Source: Malurus cyaneus samueli
Lineage: Eukaryota; Chordata; Aves; Passeriformes; Maluridae
Direction of reading: 5' to 3'
NCBI GenBank assembly: GCA_009741485.1
Contig: CM019238.1
Location: 10,246,701 to 10,310,700 of the forward strand
DNA length: 64,000 nt
The notes under the pieces are model-generated. The model did not search any database. It worked only from the letters and a program-made list of their open reading frames with translations, and was not told where the DNA came from. The position numbers and the translations under genes were made by a program. The first letter of the stretch is position 1, and every line of letters starts with the position of its first letter. Of the stretch, positions 26,301-39,054 are shown piece by piece.

Positions 26301-28630
26301 GATTAGGGCTGAGGACACACCAGCAAGGACCTGGAGAGCCTGGCCTTCCCCACAGGAGTAATGTCTCAGCAATTGGCTGTTGCCATTATCTTCAAGAAGT
26401 CGACACAGATTTTTTTTATCCTTTTCTTGCAGTATGTTTTGCTTCAGTGAATTAACTGTAGCAGTAATGTGGGCACCTGCATTTGCACTTGGTGATGCCT
26501 GGCTGGGAAATGTCACATCTGGCCCAGCAGCAGGGATGTGAGAAGGGGCTCAGCTTCCATCTCCCTCCCTTCCCTTGCAGCCACAAACCTCCAGCTCCTG
26601 TTTGATCAGCAGAAGTTCCTGTGGTCTCCAGCCAAGCTGAGGTGCCGTGCAGAATTCAGGAGTCACTGGGTCCCATGGAAGAGGTTGTGCTCTGAAACTT
26701 CTTGGCTGTGGTGAGGATGTCATTGTGTCTCCACACTATCCAGTACTCTGAGAATTGCCTTTTTCAGCTTCTGAAAGGAGCTAAATGTCAAGATTAGCAA
26801 AAAAAAAAACCAAAAAAAACCCCCAAAATAGGTTATCCATGGCCTTGGATAAATCATGATGGGTAACCCTGACATAGCCTGAGTTGTTTTGCTGGCTGTT
26901 GGGGCAGCAGCAGTGGAGTTACGTGCCATGGTTTTTGTGTCATTACCACAGGGATATCAATCACTTTCCTTGCACCAATGAAATTAGTGAATTATCTCAG
27001 TGGGCACTGACAACAAAAGCAGAGGTGAGACAGAACACTGCATTTGATGTTCAAAGACAGGAACACCATATCTGGCACCTCTGTGTACATGGACATTCTC
27101 TACCCAGGGTTTTGGAAGTAGCTGGTTTCCAAAGTTTTCTGTGAAGCCCATGAAAAGAGCATGGTAAAATAGATTATTCTCTTATCCACCCAGGGAGAAA
27201 TGGGCATCCATAGGGAAAATGGAAACATGGAGAGTGATATTGATCCAAAAGGAACCTGCAAAACTGCAACACTGGCTTTTTATAAAAGAGCTACAGGAGT
27301 AGAAGTCTGGATTCACATAACAGCACTTCTATGACAATAACTAGACAAGGAAATACAAAAAAAAAACCCCAGCATCTAAAGAAAAATCAGTGTTTGTTTT
27401 CATCTCACAACAGTGGTAGCCTTGTGATTAGTTGTGGCATTCTCTTGTTCTCAGAATAATGAGTATGTAAAATTGTGTTTTGTGTGCAATTTCTGGCACC
27501 ATGTCAGCTTCTTAAGATCACTTGAAAGGGAGATCAGTGGGAAGGATGCCACAACAGCGCTTGGAAAATAACTTTGCGAGTCTTTCTCTTGTTTTCCCTC
27601 TCCTTCAGCCTTCTCACACTCCCCTGAGAATCCCAGCTGGCAGAGGAGACCCAGCATTGCTAAATTCGAGGCAATGGCATCCTGAGAGGTGTGAGGAGCT
27701 CACCTCAGTGCTGCAGCTGAGCATGTCCCTGTGCTCAGTCCCTGGCAGCATCTCTGTGGTCCTGTGGCTCTGCCTTGCTGTGGTATTTGTGATTTCAGTG
27801 TTCTATTATTCCTCCAGTTTTTTTTTTTTTTTTTTTGGTTTTTTTTTGTTTGTTTTCACTTCCACTGTAGCTCTGTTAACAAAAGAAACCTACCAGCCTT
27901 TTGTTCATCACATTTTTTTTTCCTTCCATAGCAAATATTTATAAGTAAACCAATCAGTCATTGTCAAGGGAACTCTAAGGGTATGTTCCTATGTGGATAA
28001 TTATTACTTTCCTGTCAGCAAAAGGTTATAAAATTTTTTCTTTGGGGATAATGCAGTAAAGACTTCTTTCCTGGCAGGCAAGTATTGTACAGATGTTTTT
28101 CTCTGGATAATTCAGCTGAAAAGCTCCTTGTAGGATTACCTGACATAAATGCTTCTGTTAGGCTGATTTCTGTGTCACTGAAAGACTGTTGACTCTTTTC
28201 CTAGGAGGAAAAAGAGCTTTCTATGGTTTCCTCCTACTGAGAAAACATTTTTCAGGCACCTGATTCTGTCAGGGAAAAAAAATAAACCCCACAAAAACCA
28301 CTCTTATTTTTTTTTTTTCCTTTTCAATCAGAATCTTGGTTCAGAAAAGCTGTTAAATACACAATTCCATCTGTATTTACAGGGGTAGATCCTCGCCTGC
28401 TCACTTCTGGAGTAGCTGCTCATCAAGGATTGCTCACCTAACCAGGTTCTTTAGTGCAGCAAGTACCAGCTTACAGGTGAAGTGGAAGATTTACTCCTTG
28501 AGTGGAACAGTTTGCTGCCAAAGCCATGGTTCAGCTGGCACTGGCAGCATTTCCAGCTGCCTTGGCTGTGTGGGCTTTTTCCTGGAAACAGCTGTCTTGT
28601 GCTGAATCCTCGCAGGCAGGTTGTCTGACA
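14376..28630. other. Long gene-poor stretch
   Basis: No gene was recognised in these 14 kb. AT-rich, repeat-free stretches such as 14960-15480, 22840-23010 and 25840-26170 resemble conserved non-coding DNA in composition, but conservation cannot be judged from one sequence. Short acceptor-donor pairs occur at 18342-18400, 20051-20079 and 22375-22402. A 117-codon minus-strand open frame at 24744-25094 is treated as a finding. Homopolymer runs are present at 26799-26825 (A/C-rich) and 27818-27836 (T). Confidence 0.5.
27818..27836. repeat. Poly-T run (19 T) followed by T-rich tract
   Basis: An uninterrupted run of 19 T is followed by gg, nine T and further T-rich sequence to about 27857. It is a simple repeat with no downstream exon evident. 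Confidence 0.9.
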
Positions 28631-28855
28631 GAAACACAGAATCACAGAGTTGTTTAGGTTGGAAAAGACTTAAAGATCACTGAGTTCCATTAAAGGAACA
28701 CTGCCAAGCCCACCACTAAACCATCTCTGCAGGTGCCACAGCCACACATCTTTTAATGCATCCAGGGATGGCAATTCAGCCTGGGCAGCCCTTTGCAGTG
28801 CTTGACCACCCTTTCAGCGAAGAAATATTTTTCTAATATCCAACCTAAACTGCTG
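28631..28855 (-). mobile_element. CR1 LINE 3'-end fragment
   Basis: The block starts at acagaatcacagagttgtttaggttgg and continues through aagatcactgagttcc, cccaccactaaaccatctctg, cctgggcagccctttgcagtg and ttctaatatccaacctaaac. These are diagnostic segments of the reverse complement of a CR1 3' end. The fragment is related to the copy at 13690-14375 but retains the terminal AGAATCACAGA-type tail signature. It is strongly 5'-truncated, as is typical of CR1, and has no coding capacity. Confidence 0.9.
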
Positions 28856-31800
28856 AGCACATGCAGGGAAGACAATTACATGCTTGAAAATTAAGTGGAA
28901 AAATTAGCCTTTAAAGAAGCAGCACACTAGGGAGAGTAAGGGAGGTTGATGGAGACGTGTTGCCTTCCTGTGAGTACAAGAAAATAAAACCCCACAGGCA
29001 CTGGTACTGCAGGGACTGTTGAAAAAAATGCTTTTGAGAGAAAATACACTGGTGCAAAACATTAGCATGGCTTTCAGAGTGATCATGAGGTCAAGAGACA
29101 GCACAAGGACACCTGAGGGCACAGGGACTGGGAACAGGACATTGGAATTCCTGTTTGTGGACTCATGCTCTAGTCCCAAAACTTAAAATGAGTATAAACT
29201 TCTTCCAGACTCTTGTGCTCTGCCCTTCTAAGATCTGTCTTCTCTCTTTGACTTTCTCACCTGCCTGCAGAGCAGTGTAAATTTTGTCTATGAATCCCTG
29301 ACAGTGTAGAATCTTTACTGGATTAACCTCCCCCAGCCAGCATTGACATGTGGGAATTCCAACATATTTCAGTTGTTATAATGAATAAAGCTGAACTTGG
29401 AGGGGGAGAAAAATTCCTCCTGAATTTCAAGCAAATGGGGAATCCAAAGTAAAATATTTTCCCAGGGTTTAAGCCTTTATTCCTTTGAAGGGAAATGTCT
29501 GCATGTCACAACAGCCTGACACCTGGCCACCAAACTGCAGGGTCACATCCCCCTCGCTTGTGTATGACAACCTTCCTTTTCAGAGCTAGGCTGGCACTCG
29601 AAATCAACTTCCTCAAGGTAATTGTATATCCTAACTTATTTTTGGAAGAGGCTTTAAGGTTTCATGTATTTCTTTCCAGCAGTAGATGGCAGCAATTTTC
29701 TTGGTCATAATCTGATAAGATCTGTGTGTTAATTACTGTAGATGACTGCATTTCAAAAGGTAAAGGCTTCAGCTGCCCTTTTCAGCAGTCTGGATTAACT
29801 AAGATATCATTCCTGCTGTCCTCCTGTTAGTCCAGGGCTGGGCCAGAGCAGAGATTGGTGTCTCCCAGGATGGTCTGTGCAGGAGGGGCAGCACAGGACT
29901 GACCAGTCTGAGCCCCAGCTTCTCAGCCATTGGGATGTCACCAGGCACCAGCATCTTTGGGGATAAGAGAGACGTGGTGAAACATGGGCCCCCATCCTCA
30001 CCTTCATCTGGGAGGACAAGTGAAAAGTTTGGCAAATAAGGAAGGGCAAAAATGCTAAGATGAATGACTAAAGTTAAACAAAGTCTGGAGAAAATGAAAA
30101 GAGCAGAGATGATCTGGCTCAGAAATAATCAATCTGTGCATGTTGCTCTAAGCTGAATTTCCCCCTTCACACATGCTGTACATTTGTTTCCAGAAAAGGG
30201 TCATTAGTAGACTCATTTTTAAATGAAAAGTTTGTGATCAGTATAAAGGTTTGCAACAGGAGATAGAAAGTGTGAGAAATAAATTGAGCAACATTATTAT
30301 ATGAAGCTAAAATATAATGACTTCTGTTATGTGAGCATGGAGTAATGATGTTGAAATTAGGGAAGCTTCATCAACTTTGAATGAATAACTGATCTCCAGT
30401 GGACAGAGAGAAAACTGATTTTAATGATTGTTTTAAACTAACATTTGGTGAAATAAATGTTTAATGCATTTGTTCTAAACCAGAATTAACTGTAGTTAAT
30501 GTCTTTTTCATAGCTCAAGCACTGCTTCTGTTCAGCTGTTTCTCTATCCTTTCTATCTCCCAAAGTCTACAGGAAGTTGGGATTTTTAAAGTTTATGATC
30601 CATTTTGAAATGCCTGATAAATATACCCCCTAGTACTGCTTTTGATGATGTGTCTGGGAGATTTGGCTGTGTCATGGGAAATGCAAGTGCAAGGCCAAGA
30701 ATCAGACATTTGTGATGGATAATAGTGTTAAAACCATATTGAGCTCTGTTCATCCTGAAACACTGCAGGAATTATTATTACCTGCAGCTTCACAGTCACC
30801 TGTGCTCCATTTCTCATGGTGTGTTAGAACCCACCTGCTATTTCATAATTAAAAATATGCCTGTGGTATAAAACAGGCAGGTGAAGGAGACTGACCTGCC
30901 CAAAATAACCCAAATTATTAGAAAGGGATGAGCATGGGATAAGAGAAAGATCCTTGAACAACCTGGGCATTGTCACCATTGAAATCATTGTGGACAGCTG
31001 ACCTACTTAGGGAGCAAGGTAAAACCTTCTCCTTAATCACCCAAGAAAATTGGGTGTGAGATGTTGGAACTGGACAAATTCCTTCTCCTTACCTGCACCT
31101 TGGGTACGTGCCTAGTTCTAATATTGTTCCTGAAATCAAAGACAAAGAATCAAGGTCTGACTTGTGTCCTTTAATGCCTCAAGGAGCCCCCCCAGCGCTG
31201 TTTCTGCTCTTTCCCTCTGCCTGCATTTGTGTTTTCCTGAGTGTGCTCGTGGGACTGGCACTCGTGCACTGCTGAAGGTATTTTTCTACTTTCAAGCTCC
31301 TTTTTGACCTTGCCCTGCTTTCCCTGCTGAAAAGGTTCCATACACAGGACAGAGCTGTTGCAGAGCCACCTTTATACCCATAGAGCAAACATCATCTGCC
31401 TTTTCTGTGCTAACAGGGCCACTTCACACACTGTCCCCAGATGAGGAACGCAGCAAACAAATGTCCCTGCCACTCCAGGGCTCTTGCATCCTGTCCAGAT
31501 CAGAGCAGGGAGTGAGCAGCAGGCACAGGGGCACAGGGCAAAGAAAGGCTGTTTTAGGAGGAGCTGGGTGGGAGGATGCAAAGCAGGAACCCTCTGCCTG
31601 GTGGGAGGAGAGGGATGAGCTGAGGCACTGACATGGTTTGTCCTTGCACTCACAGCTGGTGACAGCAGAAAGCAGCAGAGGTTATGAAGATGAGGTTGTT
31701 GTGCCCAAGTCACTCGGGTGTTTCAATTTTTATGTTATGATTGAGATTTAGGCCTTTTTATTTATCTGCTTGATGCTTCTAAAACTTTCTCTCCTTGACC

Positions 31801-33348
31801 ACATTGCCAATACAAGCACTCTAATTTTCTGGGAGCATTTAATACCTAATACACTCTCCCCAGGGCCTGGGTTGGAGAGATTTTGGTCAGTGAAATGTTT
31901 CATCACAAATGGACTCTGGCTCAGCTGATGCCCCCAGATACCAGCATGAAATAAATATTAATAACATGGCAGCCTCCATGCTTGCCATAGTCCTGTTTCC
32001 AGCCTCCACGTTACTGATGGTTTGCAGCTGGAGAAATGGATGCAAAATCATCTTCTTTCAAAAAAAGGCAAAGCTGAAAGCAGAAGGGGGCAAAAAAAGG
32101 GCAGCTGAAATAATTACAGGCATAAGGGGGCTTCGATTTGAGACAATATTAGACAAGATGAAACCCATTTAATTCTCAGAGCAGACTAATAAACAAGAGG
32201 GTGATGGAAGGATAATAATGAATGGCAGAGAGAGGGTCAGCAGGGCTGTCCCTCAGTGCGTGTTTGGAGTGTACAAAAGGAATGCCCAATGAAACTCAAA
32301 GGTGACAAGCTTGAAATAGATAAATGAGTTATTTTTATGCAGTGCAAAACTTCATCTGTAAATCTCAATTCCACAAGATGCTGTGTGGTTATGAGATACT
32401 CTTAAATACAGAACTGATGGGTTTTTTACTCACCACTCTTATTAGAGCTACTCAGTCAATTTAAAAGCAATTTAACTTCATTTTTTAGCTAGAAATCAGA
32501 GGTGGCTGTGTTTCAGGAGCAGAAGCAGGCAACTTGCTTCAAAAATCTTATAAAACATGAAATAAAGACCATATCAAGAACAACATTTGTCTTTCAGAAT
32601 GATGTGTCTTTCCTTTATTTCTGCTAAGAGATGCTAAGTAGGATAAAGTTGGATGAGGCTTTTTGAACCATGGGCTTTGAAATGACTGTGTAGGCTCAGA
32701 AATACTGAATTCACAACTGATTTTTATACTTTCCTGGGAATCAGCTACCATGAGAAAGCAAACTTCCTGTTTTGTTATGATGTAGCAGGTGTTTTTCACT
32801 CTTTCTATCAGAGGAGATTGTGCCTAACTAAAGCTTGCTCCTAAATCTTCATTCTGAGGTCAGAACCATTAACAGATGTGGTGAATTTTTCCCTGCAGTG
32901 TTTGCTACGAAATGATTTCCAGTCCTGCAATGTCTGTGGCTGAGAAGATGCAAACAATGATCCAGTGATACTCCCTGTAAGCTAGCAGTTTATTTAACTT
33001 CATCCCATTAATACAATTAAATCTGAGATGATGATCACTGATCACAGCTCCACAGCAATGCCTGGGCACATGATAAGGCAAAAAGTTTGTGTTCTCAGAC
33101 AGGTTTTGGATGGATGCAATAAAAGAGAATCCTTTCTGTCACTGGAGATTTCTGATGCAGTCACTGAAATCTGTATTTAAACCAGTAAAGGACTTGGTCC
33201 TCTGGTTTATTTTGAATGAGGAACTCTAACTGCAAGGAAGTAGTGGAGAGCTTACTTCTAAAGCTGTATAGAGCTAAATTTTGGTTAATGAGATGCCTTC
33301 AGTCCCATAGAGACCTTTGAACAGAAAGCGTTTTTTTTTTTCCCCTAG
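28856..33348. other. Non-coding DNA upstream of the exon cluster
   Basis: No gene was recognised. A short segment at 29584-29617 sits between a good acceptor (cttccttttcag) and a donor (AAG/gtaatt) and is open in one frame. A GC-richer patch lies at 29800-30000. The rest is AT-rich intron- or intergenic-like sequence. Confidence 0.5.
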
Positions 33349-33427
33349 CTTTTTACTTTCTTTTGCAAGGGGGAGAGACTCCCACAGGTGCTTAGGAAAA
33401 GAAAAGAACCAGATGAAGAGGAGGAAG
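33349..33427 (+). CDS. Tentative internal exon with acidic/basic tail
   Basis: A strong acceptor (T-run, then tcccctag at 33341-33348) precedes a 79-base segment that is fully open in one frame. It ends in a weaker donor GAAG/gtaaaa. The peptide ends with KRKEPDEEEE, a charged run more typical of coding than of random AT-rich DNA. The exon would enter in phase 0 and leave in phase 1, which matches the entry phase of the segment at 35709. No protein family is recognised. It could equally be a chance pyrimidine tract followed by a purine-rich stretch. Confidence 0.25.
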
Positions 33428-34120
33428 GTAAAATGTCAAATATCTCAACCAATCCTTCTCAGTACCGAACATGGGCATTATTGAACACAGAAGGCAACAG
33501 AAATAACTCTGGTGTTTGTTTTACAAACAGCTCGTTTCACAAGGCAGCAGCCGGAGAGTTCTGTATGCTGGCATTGTTGGCCATTTTTAATTTTCAAATG
33601 CAGTTAAACAATGAATTTTGATCATTGGTTAACATTCTTACTAAGTACAAATGAAGTCATTCAAAGGATTTGGGTTTGCACCTAATTATTAAAATCACTG
33701 AATCGGAAATCACTTTTCAGTCCCAGTTTTGAACCTTTTGCTACACGTGAGTCATGGCACCCAGAAAAACCATCCCACAGAGTATTCATCTAATCCATCT
33801 GGTAGTGCAAATAGTGGAGGGACTCAAAATAACTAGAAAAATTGTTTACCTTTCTGAATAGGATAAGAAATGACTGTCTTGCCTCTTTACAGCAGCTCAA
33901 ACATTTACACAAACTTGTTAAGCTGCTTAGAGAGAGGATTATTTGTCCAGGTAATACTTCTTTCAGTAAGTTAAGCTGCAAGGAAAGCAGATGCTTGACT
34001 TCATGAAATTTGGGGGATTCTGGAGAAATTGCCTCTGGGAGAAATTTAAATAAATTAATAGAGAGCTTCTGCTTTCCTTCTTTCTCTGTATTTTAAACAA
34101 GTTATTCCCTCTCCACACAG

Positions 34121-34143
34121 ATGGGTCTGGGCAATACTCACGA
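34121..34143 (+). other. Possible 23-base microexon
   Basis: The acceptor gttattccctctccacacag at 34101-34120 is followed after 23 bases by CACGA/gtaagt. Both sites are good. The length is not a multiple of three. If joined to 34252-34283 and then to 35712 it gives a continuous open frame beginning ATGGGT. Microexons this small arise easily by chance in long introns, so this is only a candidate. Confidence 0.2.
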
Positions 34144-34251
34144 GTAAGTTATTTAATTATGTAAAGCTGCACCAGGTAAATGTTATTTACAGATGGCTGA
34201 AAAACTTTGTATTATACTCATTTGCCAAGAATAACCTCCCTCATTTCACAG

Positions 34252-34283
34252 TTGGTGGAGAGCTGTTTTTAATTGTCATCAAG
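34252..34283 (+). other. Possible 32-base microexon
   Basis: Bounded by a strong acceptor (cctccctcatttcacag) and a strong donor (TCAAG/gtaagc). In the frame compatible with 34121-34143 and 35712-35768 it encodes WWRAVFNCHQ. The splice signals are good, but nothing in the peptide identifies a family. Confidence 0.2.
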
Positions 34284-35708
34284 GTAAGCTGCAGATTGTA
34301 TTCTCCTGCCTGCATATTTTTACCCATTTTGATTGTTGTCTTTCTTTTTATTTTTTAATGCTAACCCTGCAGGCACTGCACACATAATTGAAGTAAGCAA
34401 TCTGCTTGTTTATCTGTGTTTTCCATTAATTAGATACGTGCAATCTAAATTTCCTGCTGCATAACTTGAGGTGACAGGCTAAGGGGCTAAATCTGCTTTT
34501 CCTTCCCCGGATGAACCCCCAGTGTTGGAGATGTCTCAGAGCAGGGGCCCAGCAGTGTTTGCAGTGTGGGCTGGACAGTAAGCAGGGGGTGAACAAATGA
34601 CCCTGGAAAAGGCTGGAGAGGTGACCCAAGAAGCCCCTACCCTTGGGAGTGAGGGTGAGCTTCATGAGCTGTGGGTTTGCTGCAGGCTGGGTGTGATGTC
34701 CAAGGGCACTGTGAGCCTGCAGATTGTCCCTGGGCAGAGTCAAAATGTGCTCCAGGAATTTCACCTCCTGCCTGAGCCAGGCTCACTGCAGCACTGATGT
34801 GGCTCCTGGGTATTTTTCTGTATTTTTTTTTTTTTTCTTTATTTGTTCACTGCTGATCCAGTGGCTCTAAACTCCACTTTATAAATAACCAAGGTGCAAC
34901 ACCCTCACCTGACCCCTGGTAAAACCTTAAGATATTGCTATTTGCCAAGGCATCTGAGTGGTTCTCAGAGACAGCTCTATTCAGAAAGGGTCCAGCTCTG
35001 CAGTGCTCACATATTCCAAACAGGCTACTGATCTGCTACCAGTTCAGCCAAGAAATGAAGAATTTGCCCAGAGTGAAGTTCCTGGGAAGAAATCAAAGTG
35101 ATCTCCGTGTAACAGGCACCGTTTCCAGCCTCCCCAAAAATGCCCACTAATGAGAAAGGGAATAGCCTCAGTTCCGGGTGTGCAGAATGGCAGGTGCAGG
35201 GAAAATTCCATCAAGAAATGGATCAGAAAAAATGAAGCTGTAATGTAAATCCTGAGGAAATCATCGGGGAAAATCTTTGGAACTAAAAGAAACTTAGTGC
35301 TGTTTTTGAGGTTCTTCTGACACTTTGGTCTGTATCCACAACAGACAAAGCTCAGCATTTTCCTACGTGCTTTGTGAGCTCAGGGCTTGCTGGTTGGTAC
35401 TCAAAAGGATGAATAAGTGTTTCTTGGAAGCTAATGGCCTCTTTTGCCTCTATATATAGGCCATAATTCCCTTTCAATCCTGTAACAGCCTCCCTGATGT
35501 CAGACTGGCCTTGTACACACATTAATGACTTATCAGGCACTAAGTCCCTGCCCAGCCCACACCTTTTCCCTCTTGCTCCCCTCTGCTGCTCAGTCATTTT
35601 TCTTTGCTTGTTGCTTGCCTGCAGTGATGGGTGTGTGCCCTTTTCCTCACTGGGAGTCTGGCAGTAAATCATATGTCTACCGGTTTTTTTTCTTTTCACA
35701 TTCTGGAG

Positions 35709-35768
35709 CAGCTGTTCTGATTACTTTGAAGCAGAATAAAAGACCAATAAATGGGGAAAATCCTGAAG
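35709..35768 (+). CDS. Tentative coding exon with tandem NAGNAG acceptor
   Basis: A long polypyrimidine tract (ttttttttcttttcacattc) leads to gagcag, which offers two acceptors three bases apart (exon start 35709 or 35712). The segment ends in a very strong donor GAAG/gtaagt. One frame is open throughout and encodes a lysine/asparagine-rich peptide ending KRPINGENPE, entering and leaving in phase 1. The other frames contain stops. It joins in frame with 33349-33427 upstream, and downstream with any of the segments at 37765, 38764 or 39055. The family is not recognised. Confidence 0.35.
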
Positions 35769-37764
35769 GTAAGTACTTTACTGAGGACTTAATGTCAAGG
35801 TACAGTACACATATAAGCTTTTACGAGCACCATTTAAAAACTGTTATCCTCTGTATATTTTAAAGGCAGGACATAATTCAGACATCTGATTGACTGCCCT
35901 TGAACGTTGATTCTTGCTCTATAATTTTTATTTTTAACAAACCTTGATTTGAGAACTTTTTGAAAGCATCACATATTGCGTCCATCACCCCTAGTGGATT
36001 ATTTCTGCTGCCTGAGCTGCACCAGATTTGTGGGGACAATAAGGCAGAGGAATGGAATGTTAAGCTCTGCCAGAGGAGCAGTGGAAAAGTCACCCATGTA
36101 AATTGAGGATTGCTTAGCATTATCTTCCGTCTTCACTGTAGAAAGTGTTGTTTTAATTTATTTTTTTTTCTGATTGTGATTACCCCAGGGAGGACATGAT
36201 TCAGTGGTCTCTGATCCCTGCAGAGTCCATGGCACAGTCTAAGATCTTCTCTCAGGAATGGGGAAATGACAGTGACCCCCATGGTACCCTCAATAGGAAA
36301 AGCAATGACATTCTGAAGCACTGAGTCCAGGAATTTAATACAAGGATTTAGGAAGGGTACTGCACTTAAAATGTGCTTCAGAAAGCTCCCAATCAATCTG
36401 TTTTTTTTTTGAGTTGACTGGTTCTCTTGAATGCATTGTGGTCATTTCTTTACACTGAGTATTCCTCACAGCATCTCTAGTTCTTCCTGTGACCCTTTTC
36501 CTGCCCCTCTTCCCATTTTCCCCCAGATGCCCTCTCTGTGTTTCCCTTGGTGTTGGCAGAGCTCAGTGTTTGACCAGGTCAGTCTTCATCCCTCCAGAGA
36601 AGCCTTGGGTTCATTGCATGGGGTGGGCTGTTTAAACAGCTCCTGCAACCCCAGGGCTTTTAATGAACAACTTTTCTGTGGCTCTCTAAGTACACTGAAC
36701 CCTCAGAATCCTCCCAAAAAAAGCATGATTTTCACTCAGTTTTACACTTAATCTGCTTGCACTCCCCCTCTCATGGTCATGAGAGATGCTGACCAGGTTT
36801 TCTCCACCAGGATGCAATCTGTGCTCCACTTTTCACTTGTTTTTATCATGTTTCCCTCACCCCACCATTTCACACTGCTGTTTGACTCTTCATGCTGTTT
36901 CCTAGCTCAGCAAAGAGCTCTGTTTACCAGCTCCTGCCCTTTTCTTAAGTCTTGGGACCTCTCAGAAGCTTTCAGGCTGTAGGCTTTACACCTCAAAGGG
37001 AGTTTCTTTGAATCCTGTGCTGTGCTTGAGATCAGTGCTGTGTTTCTTCTACTCAGGCCAAGTCTGTCTCTTATGTGCCCACTCCAAAGCTCTGGTTATT
37101 TAAATTCCAAGACAACTGAAATATCTGCTCTGCTTGGGCAACTGGTGCTGTATATTGATTTCCAAATAGTGGTTTCTTTATTTTGGAAGTACAAGAGTTG
37201 CCCTAGCCCTGGGCAGTTCAATGAAAGCTGTGCACTGGAGGTTTGATTGAGGCTGGAGAACACAAGCAGTACGTGCCCATATGGAGATGTCTATGCACTT
37301 GTCTTCCACCTGTTTTCTGACAAGGAATATTAATACTCAAAACAGAAATTAGGCAAGTAATTTCTGCATGCATGCTTTGTTTCCTTTAAGACAGGGTATA
37401 ATCGTAATGTGCTTTTTGTTTCTAAGTACTGGCATTTTTACACAGGTAAGAAACATTCAAGTCTGAAATACACTAAACAGCTTCTTACAGAAACTCAAAC
37501 CAATTTTAGAGCATTACCGTGTTATCACAAACCAAAAGCATTGGCAATCAAAGGTGTTTTTAAAGCCATTAGCTCCAGTTTCACTGACTTGTTTTGGTTT
37601 TTTCTCTTTGATAACAGTCGTTGTTTTTGAGGAAATGAACTCAGTGACAGCTTGGAGGGCAGGACTGGCTCAGGCGTAGCGAAAAAATCCCTAACACCAT
37701 GTTTAGTCTTTGAGTCTGAAATTAAATCATAGCCCTTTATTTCCATAAATGTTTCTCTTCGCAG

Positions 37765-37873
37765 ATATATTGGGAGAGAGTAATTCAGTGCCTTCAAACC
37801 CATGGACAACTGAGGATGACAAAGCCTGAAAACAAATGTCCTGAAAGGAGTTTATTACCAGGCATTAAAACAG
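37765..37873 (+). CDS. Tentative exon carrying a stop codon
   Basis: This 109-base segment has a good acceptor (gtttctcttcgcag) and a consensus donor (AACAG/gtaagg). Entered in phase 1 from 35768, it reads ILGESNSVPSNPWTTEDDKA and then TGA at 37827-37829, which looks like a natural acidic C-terminus. The stop would lie 44 bases before the exon end, within the distance that usually escapes nonsense-mediated decay. In another frame (phase 0 entry) the whole exon is open. It is either the C-terminal coding exon, an alternative exon, or part of a non-coding transcript. Confidence 0.35.
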
Positions 37874-38763
37874 GTAAGGCTGCAAAAAATGTATTTTAGC
37901 CTACCTTTGCTTCGTTGACTGCTACCAATATGCTGGACTCATTTTTTTTTCTTTTTTTATTTTTTTAGATCTCATCTTGTTTATAGGACATGCTCACTGA
38001 TGCTTAAAGAGACCTTGAATCATTGACACCAGAATTGAATTACTGATGGGCTGAATGGGAGGAGCAGTTGGACCTGGAGCAGCCTGCCAGGTGAAGGGGT
38101 GGAAGTGCAGGTGTGCCAGGGCAGAGCACCTTTCTCTTGCCAAATATATTTCTTGTCTGTACCCCTAGAAAAACATAGCATTGTCTTTCTGCCAAATATT
38201 CTGCTGCATAAAAGCTTGAGGATCTTTCACTTGATGGTGAAGTGAGGGCTTGAGAAGGGGTCTTGGCACATGAGCCCCTGTGCCGTGGGCTCGGAGGAGC
38301 TGCAGCTCCAGCCCTCCCTCCCCACCTGGAGTTGGCAGTGCTGCCCTGGCCAGGAACAGCTCGGCACGGCTCATTTACCCTGCCTGGCTCTCAGCTCTCC
38401 CTGGCAGCCCCGAGGCTGTGCAGGGCCAGGGAGGACCCTTGTGCAGGTGGAAGTGAGAACGGGAAATTCTCCTTTTCTGCGTGGCAGCCCAGCCCGGTGT
38501 TCTGCTGGAGTCAAAACCCAGTTGTCTTTTTGGGAAGCGAAAGAAAAATTTAACCTTGAACTTTCCATTTTAGCAATGGAGCTGGTCAACTCAAGGAGAC
38601 CCCTGATCACAAAATGATCCAGGCATTATGTTTAACACACCATTTATCCTTCTGTGAACCAACACTTAAAGTTGATCATTATTATTTTTACCACATTTCT
38701 CCCCTGCCCTGAAACTCCATTTCATTTTCACTTGAAACAACATTTTTCTTCTCCTTTTGTCAG

Positions 38764-38808
38764 CTGACCTGGAAAATCCATTATTCAACCAAATATAAGC
38801 TATCCCAA
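38764..38808 (+). other. Possible 45-base exon, alternative terminus
   Basis: The acceptor catttttcttctccttttgtcag and the donor CCCAA/gtaagt are both near consensus and 45 bases apart. In phase 0 it is fully open (15 codons). Entered in phase 1 from 35768 it gives DLENPLFNQI followed by TAA at the very end. As an internal exon it would be frame-neutral. The function is unknown. Confidence 0.3.
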
Positions 38809-39054
38809 GTAAGTGTAACTTCTGTCCAGAAAAGTAATTTGTGCTTTTTTTGCCAGTCCATAGTTTCAGACCATTTGTTGTACCCTACCTTTTATACGTA
38901 TTATTTACTCTGTTCTGTGGCCTGAAATACGATAATCTGGGCAGAACAGAAATGCAAAATAGGTCAATTTTTTCAACCAGATTTAAAACTTCTGTTGTGC
39001 GCTACAAACACAAAGAAGTAAAAAAAAGTGCTATATTAGTTTCCTCTTTTCTAG

